This document shows, one piece after another, positions 59,207 to 64,000 of a stretch of 64,000 nucleotides of DNA. Within the stretch, counting starts at the first letter, position 1. Each line of letters opens with the position of its first letter. The position numbers were made by a program, and so were the translations under genes. The DNA lies in assembly GCA_029582155.1 (NCBI GenBank), contig CM055908.1, positions 18,081,406 through 18,145,405 on the forward strand, read 5' to 3'. The notes below the pieces were generated by a model that saw only the letters and a list, made by a program, of their open reading frames with translations, ran no database searches and had not been told where the DNA came from. The DNA comes from Panopea generosa. Lineage: Eukaryota; Mollusca; Bivalvia; Adapedonta; Hiatellidae.

Positions 59207-60275
59207 TATTGATACATTTGTAATCTGACTGAAAGTGTTTTGGGGAAAAAATGATGTAAACAATAGTGTGATCATGTGATAAAATTTATTCAGGTATTTC
59301 TGAGGACTTAAGAAGTCAAAGGGAGCACAACCATATATATATATATATACATCATTGTTTGACTGATGTATATACATAAAAAAAACTCCAAATTAATGTG
59401 AAATTATTATGATTTTGACGTTTTGAAATAACAACGATCTCTAAGTGATATATCCATAGTCTCTTTGTGATTTGAAATATCCATAATCTCTTTGTGATTT
59501 GAAATATCCATAATCTCTTTGTGATTTGAAATATCGCTAATCTCTTTGTGATTTAAAATATCCATAATCTCTTTGTGATTTGAAATATCCATAATCTCTT
59601 TGTGATTTGAAATATCCATAATCTCTTTGTGATTTGAAATATCGCTAATCTCTTTGTGATTTGAAATATCCATAATCTCTTTGTGATTTGAAATATTGAT
59701 AATCTCTTTATGATTTAAAATATCAATAATCTCTTTGTGGTTTAAAATATCGATAATCTCTTTGTGATTTAAAATATTGATAATCCCTTTATGATTTAAA
59801 ATATCTATAATCTCTTTGTGATTTAAAATATCAATAATCTCTTTGTGATTTAAAATATCAATAATCTCTTTGTGATTTAAAATATTGATAATCTCTTTGT
59901 GATTTAAAATATCAATAATCTCTTTGTGATTTAAAATATTGATAATCCCTTTATGATTTAAAATATCTATAATCTCTTTGTGATTTAAAATATCGATAAT
60001 CTCTTTGTGATTTAAAATATAATAATCTCTTTGTGATTTAAAATATTGATAATCTCTTTGTGATTTAAAATATCAATAATCTCTTTGTGATTTAAAATAT
60101 TGATAATCCCTTTATGATTTAAAATATCTATAATCTCTTTGTGATTTAAAATATCGATAATCTCTTTTGTGTTTTAAAATATTGATAATTGATTTTTTTG
60201 TTTATCAAGATACTGGTTTTTTACCAGATGGCCGTTGATTATCCTTATCGTGGTTTGCATCTTTTTCAGAATAAA
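59207..60275 (+). promoter_or_regulatory. Probable 3'UTR with candidate polyadenylation signal AATAAA at 60270
   Basis: The first clear AATAAA downstream of the stop is at 60270-60275, with another at 60929. If the first is used, the 3'UTR is about 1.1 kb and includes an (AT)n run near 59333 and the whole 27-bp array at 59432-60182. No other evidence fixes the transcript end. Confidence 0.3.
59432..60182 (+). repeat. 27-bp minisatellite, about 28 units, downstream of the stop codon
   Basis: Unit 'aatctctttgtgatttgaaa' plus 'tatccat'. Early units have 'tttgaaat', later ones 'tttaaaat', showing two sub-families. The period is 9 codons, so the minus strand reads 'MDISNHKEI' repeats, an artefact. 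Confidence 0.95.
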
Positions 60276-60631
60276 CATTAAATCATGATACAGATATATA
60301 GTAATGATGCTGCAGTTATACCTATGCATGAGCATAGACATGGGTGGGGCAACGGTTGCCATTCAACACTCAGTTTTTAATATTACAAATGAAAGAAATA
60401 GCAATATTATTTATAAGATCCCTATAGTTCCTCACGGGGAGTACGCAGGTACATTAGTCATACATAAATTGATAATTATAATAAAATATATTTCAATAGT
60501 TATTATTGCCCGTTCTTACTTAAAACCATGAATGTTTTGAAAATATATTTAACTGCACCAAACTGAAATTCTTGTCTACTCGCATGTAAATCAACATTAC
60601 AACATCTTATAAACAGCATTATTCAGGCTGG

Positions 60632-60755
60632 TACAGTCAAACCTGTATAAGCAGTCACCTCTATTAAGCAACCACCTGTATTAAGCAACAACCTGTGTTA
60701 AAAGGCCACTTTTGCTCCTTCCATTGACTGGCTGCTTAAGACAGGTTTGATTGTA
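60632..60755. mobile_element. MITE-like element with inverted ends, 124 bp
   Basis: The left end 'TACAGTCAAACCTGTATAAG' pairs with the right end 'CTTAAGACAGGTTTGATTGTA'. Inside are direct repeats of 'agcaaccacctgtattaagc'. TA at each edge suggests a Tc1/mariner-type element, by inference. Confidence 0.75.
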
Positions 60756-60759
60756 TGTA

Positions 60760-61360
60760 TTTACTTGTATGTTACTTTATGAAAGTTTCTTTAATTAAGT
60801 AGCTTTTGTATTTATTTGTAGATGAGATTCTACTGTTCTATTTATAGAAAGATCCAGTTTTATTTATTTATTATTTTTAGCTAGATAGGGCTGTACTGTT
60901 TTGGTGTGTTGCTGATTTAATTAACTGTAATAAATGTGTTGCATTACTGATCAAATTCTTACAAAACTAATGTCGTGGTGCTGCTTCCAATGTCTGTCCG
61001 TCCGTCAATATCACTCTAGTGAAATTAATGGCTTTTTTTTACACTTCACAAATTGAAAACGATTGAAAATAATACTTTGTTTAATTGTATTAAGCAATAA
61101 AATGCCATGAGAGGCAATCAATGAAGGATGAAATACTGCCAGGAGAGAGCATCAAAGTCATGACCTGTAAGATATTTATGTTGGAACGTGTGTAGATACT
61201 TTCATTTGCAAGAAGTCTGTCTGTGTTTGTTATTGGGGTCAATTAGTCTGGTACCGGGTTTCAATTAACAGTACATATCAAATTTTATTTAAATATACAT
61301 GTATATATATAGAAATATCTACACAGGATAATAACATAGTAATTTTTTGGTTTGATACTA
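60760..61360. other. Intergenic, nothing recognised
   Basis: AT-rich. Includes the second AATAAA (60929) and 'tgtccgtccgtcaatatcac', a short dispersed-repeat phrase. Confidence 0.35.
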
Positions 61361-61361
61361 A

Positions 61362-61530
61362 CCCCCTGTAGAGCACATGGTCTAATGGGTGATTGTCGGC
61401 CCCAGCCCAGGATAGGAGGGTCATGGGTTTGATCCTTCACCACAGCCATGTGTGGTGTCCTTGAGCCAGACACTTATTTTGCATGTAATTGGTTCTAACC
61501 AGGAAGACTTGTTAGTTTAGTTTTAACTTA
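61362..61530 (+). repeat. tRNA-derived SINE (family 2), first of a tail-to-tail pair
   Basis: 'gagcacatggtctaatgggt', 'gggtcatgggtttgatcctt', 'tccttgagccagacactta' and 'taaccaggaagacttg' are in the + orientation. Confidence 0.75.
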
Positions 61531-61735
61531 TTTATTTTACTTAGATTGTGAAACAAGTTTGTTACAACTTAGACAAATCACGCTCCAAGTCTTCCTGGGT
61601 AGAATCAGTACTATATATAAGCATATGCGGAAAATGTGTCTTGCTCAAGGACACAATACATAGCTATGATGGAGGATCAAACCCATGACCATCCTATCAT
61701 GGGTTTGGTGCTCTACCACTAGGCCATGTGCTTGT
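61528..61735 (-). repeat. tRNA-derived SINE (family 2), second of the pair
   Basis: The minus strand gives 'ACATGGCCTAGTGGTAGAGC', 'GGTCATGGGTTTGATCCTCC', 'TGTCCTTGAGCAAGACACAT', 'CCGCATATGC', 'CAGGAAGACTTGGAGCGTGA' and the tail. This is the best-preserved family 2 copy. Confidence 0.85.
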
Positions 61736-61852
61736 TATTTGTCTTAGTTGTAAGAGCATGTTTTACAATAAAATAAATAGGTTTAAAACAATCCTCGGTG
61801 GAAATATGTGGGGTTTGTTGGATAAATTTAAAAAATACAGTCAATGGTTTAA

Positions 61853-62143
61853 CCCATTACTCCATAGATATGCGTTTACCCACACCAATCACAGAAGGCC
61901 TTTGAAAACAGTGCAGGAAGAGTTCAGATTGCTTGTAACACTTCCTACACTGTTTTCCACTCTGTCAGTTAATATAAACATAATTCACCCAATAATTCAA
62001 AAGCCTTTTTTATAAGGTGTCCAAAGGCATCTATATTAGGTGTCCAAAGGCGTCTATATTAGAGATGTCCAAAGGCGTCTATATTAGAGGTGTCCAAAGG
62101 CGTCTGTATTAGGTGTCTAAAGGTGTCTATATGAAGTAAAGGG
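61853..62143. mobile_element. MITE family 1, copy 3, expanded by an internal tandem repeat
   Basis: Starts 'CCCATTACTCCATAGATATG' and ends 'CTATATGAAGTAAAGGG', with TTAA at both edges (61849-61852, 62144-62147). The hairpin is shortened on one side. Near the 3' end a 'gtgtccaaaggcgtctatat' unit of about 22-26 bp is repeated four to five times. Confidence 0.85.
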
Positions 62144-62149
62144 TTAAAT

Positions 62150-62820
62150 GGTTTAAACATATTTTACTGCATAATTCACATAATATGCAAATGGGTTGGG
62201 CCACAAGTTCTAGCAACATTAGTTACAGCCCTCTCCTTTAAATAATAAAATCAATATTAGAAACCTTGAGTATAACAGATATTTGCCTTCATCAATATGA
62301 TACTGAGCAAACTAATTATTAACACATCAAAAAGAAGTTTTATACATATATCACCAAAGTTGGTACGCAGAAATAGTTTGTCTTGCTTTTGTTTCGAGCA
62401 TTGCTACGAGTATTATTTAGATGTTGATATGGATAAAAAGTTTAAAATACCAGGGGTGGATCTTACTGGAATTAGTAAAGAAAAAAAAGGAAAAGTCAGT
62501 TTTGTTACTTGAATTTTATCAAAAATTAATACATGTACCATTTCTTACTTGTTTGTCCCTTTATAAAAAAACTTTAAAACAGATGTTTAAAACGTTACCC
62601 TTGCCGATGGCCAAGTGTAAACAAATTCAATACGCTGATAATAACTATAACAAAACATACTGACCTTAATTAGGCAAAAATGATTCATTTTGTTTTCAGG
62701 TTAAGAAACATAACATAACGTATAATGCTTTTTTAAAATTAAAATTGTAAAAAAAAACCACATAAATAGAATAATAATTAAATTTGTGTTTCTTGGTAAA
62801 TTTGATTTAGGTTGACTGAC
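62150..62820. other. Intergenic, nothing recognised
   Basis: Short frames at 62297-62663 lack family features. Confidence 0.3.
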
Positions 62821-62822
62821 AG

Positions 62823-62963
62823 TCGTAACGAGCAATCTGAACACTTCCTGCACTGTTTTCCACTCTGTCAGTTAATATAAACATAATTCACCCATTTCTG
62901 ATACGTGGCGAATTAATGCTTTCAAATTGGAAGAGTCCAAGAAAATGCTTATGGAGCAAAGGG
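62823..62963. mobile_element. MITE family 1, copy 4, truncated
   Basis: Begins at the hairpin centre ('cgtaacgagcaatctgaaca') and keeps the 3' half to 'GGAGCAAAGGG', followed by TTAA at 62964-62967. The 5' half is missing. Confidence 0.8.
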
Positions 62964-62967
62964 TTAA

Positions 62968-63600
62968 CAGAGTAACTTTATGTTGAAGCCAGTTTCTAGT
63001 TGTTTTAGACCTTTAATCGATGAAATCTTACTTACATGTATACACATTATAGAAGTGGTGAAAAGGCGAATGCTTGTTGGAAGGTATGGCTGAACATTTG
63101 GGACTTGACCAATGGATATATAACACTGCTTGGTAAATGATAATATAGCTGGTCTATTGGGTTGGGGATGGAGTTGTCATATTGTATTACTGTGTAACAG
63201 TATTTATAAAAATCCGCAATGACAAAAGAACGACATATGTATGTGCGGGTTTTTGCATGCTAGATTATTTATATGGAAGTATGCGTGTGTACATGTGCAT
63301 CAATTATTTAGTTTCATTTTCAAGCAGACATGTATGTACATGCGAAAACACAGCAACAGGGTGTTCCATTATATTAATGGGATTTTAGACGGTTACAGTA
63401 TACAGCTGAGCTTGCATCCATTACAATTATACATTTACAAGGTTTGAACATCAAATTCATTGTGTTTTCTCTTTAAATATATTGTGTTAGAACAATGTCA
63501 CAAATTAAAAAACAAAACAACTCCTAAAATATAATTTAAGAAACATAATAAAACTCTAAATTTGTCAGAAATGTCAACACAATAGTTGAAAACTCGGGGT
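62968..63600. other. Intergenic, nothing recognised
   Basis: Two overlapping 68-residue frames near 63182-63447 show no features. Confidence 0.3.
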
Positions 63601-63604
63601 TCTA

Positions 63605-63735
63605 AATCAAATCATCTATAACTTGCTTGTAAGAAACCATCTATAACTTGTTTGTAAGAAACCAGCTTGTAAGAAACCATCTATAACTGGCTTGTAAGAA
63701 ACCATCTATAACTGGCTTGTAAAAAAGCAGCTGTG
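63605..63735 (+). repeat. Short tandem repeat, unit about 25 bp
   Basis: 'ccatctataactggcttgta' plus 'agaaa' is repeated about five times with variants. Confidence 0.85.
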
Positions 63736-64000
63736 CAAGCACTTTTTCTTTTTAATAACTTTTAGAAACAGAACATTCTAACACAAATAATTTATGGCTG
63801 ATAACTGTGTTTATTGAATTAGAACTGTTAACTGTGAAAACTTTATCATTCCCCTACTGGTTTCAAAGGAAGGGACTATAGGTTTACCCTCCCTTTGTCC
63901 ATCTGTCCTGTCATCCACCATCTGTAAGTTGTAGAAAGACATCCTGTTTTTGACATTTATGGTAGTCTATGGTAGTCTATGGTAGTCTACTGTAGTCTAC
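63736..64000. other. Window end, short '(tatggtagtc)' repeat at the edge
   Basis: 'tatggtagtctatggtagtc' and its continuation start a 10-bp tandem repeat at 63957 that runs off the window. Confidence 0.6.

Noticed and set aside
60271..60447. Extra coding exon ('GGATVAIQHSVFNITNERN', acceptor CTTTTTCAG, donor CAG|GTACAT)
   Set aside because: It lies after the stop of a complete gene, no matching partner exon was found, and it has no recognisable family similarity. Worth checking in RNA-seq.
62403..62495. Possible small exon ('DMDKKFKIPGVDLTGISKEKK')
   Set aside because: It looks mildly protein-like but has no partner exons, no clear acceptor and no recognised family.

Overview
The window is nuclear DNA from an animal, most likely a marine bivalve mollusc. 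That assignment is inference. It rests on AT-rich sequence, GT-AG introns, tRNA-derived SINEs, dispersed repeats carrying 'GGTCAAGGTCAC', and very large intronic minisatellites. No rRNA, intact tRNA, CRISPR, viral or bacterial gene was seen.

One protein-coding gene fills most of the window on the + strand. It has 12 coding exons from 9541 to 59206, all GT-AG, and the intron phases agree at every junction. Together they give 1851 nt, or 616 codons plus TGA. The product is a member of the SLC23 / nucleobase-ascorbate transporter (NAT/NCS2) family and resembles SLC23A1/SLC23A2 (sodium-dependent ascorbate transporters) over its full length. Three positions usually conserved around the substrate site differ: the TM1 'QH' pair reads QQ, the TM8 acidic residue is Asp where SVCT proteins have Glu, and the first residue of the NAT signature is Gly rather than Q/E/P.

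Layout. 1-9500: upstream repeat-rich DNA (36-bp minisatellite, SINEs, dispersed repeats). 9541-9726: exon 1. Intron 1 (9.5 kb): SINEs, an inverted partner of an upstream repeat, and about 2.9 kb of a 55-bp minisatellite that runs into the acceptor of exon 2. 19235-19974: exons 2-3. Intron 3 (11.3 kb): a 'GGTCAAGGTCA' element, a 31-bp array, a LINE relic and a TTAA-flanked MITE. 31254-35159: exons 4-5. Intron 5: a 42-bp array without stops in any + frame. 38166-38286: exon 6. Intron 6: a second TTAA MITE, an inverted repeat and a 74-bp minisatellite that ends in register with the acceptor of exon 7. 45862-50773: exons 7-10. Intron 10 (6.6 kb): a 20-bp array and a 4.8-kb 37-bp array. 57351-59206: exons 11-12. 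59207-64000: a 27-bp array, possible polyadenylation signals, MITEs and SINEs.

The observation most worth pursuing is that two unrelated minisatellites (55 bp and 74 bp) each contain a copy of the adjacent 3' splice site plus the first bases of the next exon in every unit. Splice junctions appear to have been amplified into arrays of decoy acceptors. All calls come from reading the sequence by eye; no search or alignment program was run.
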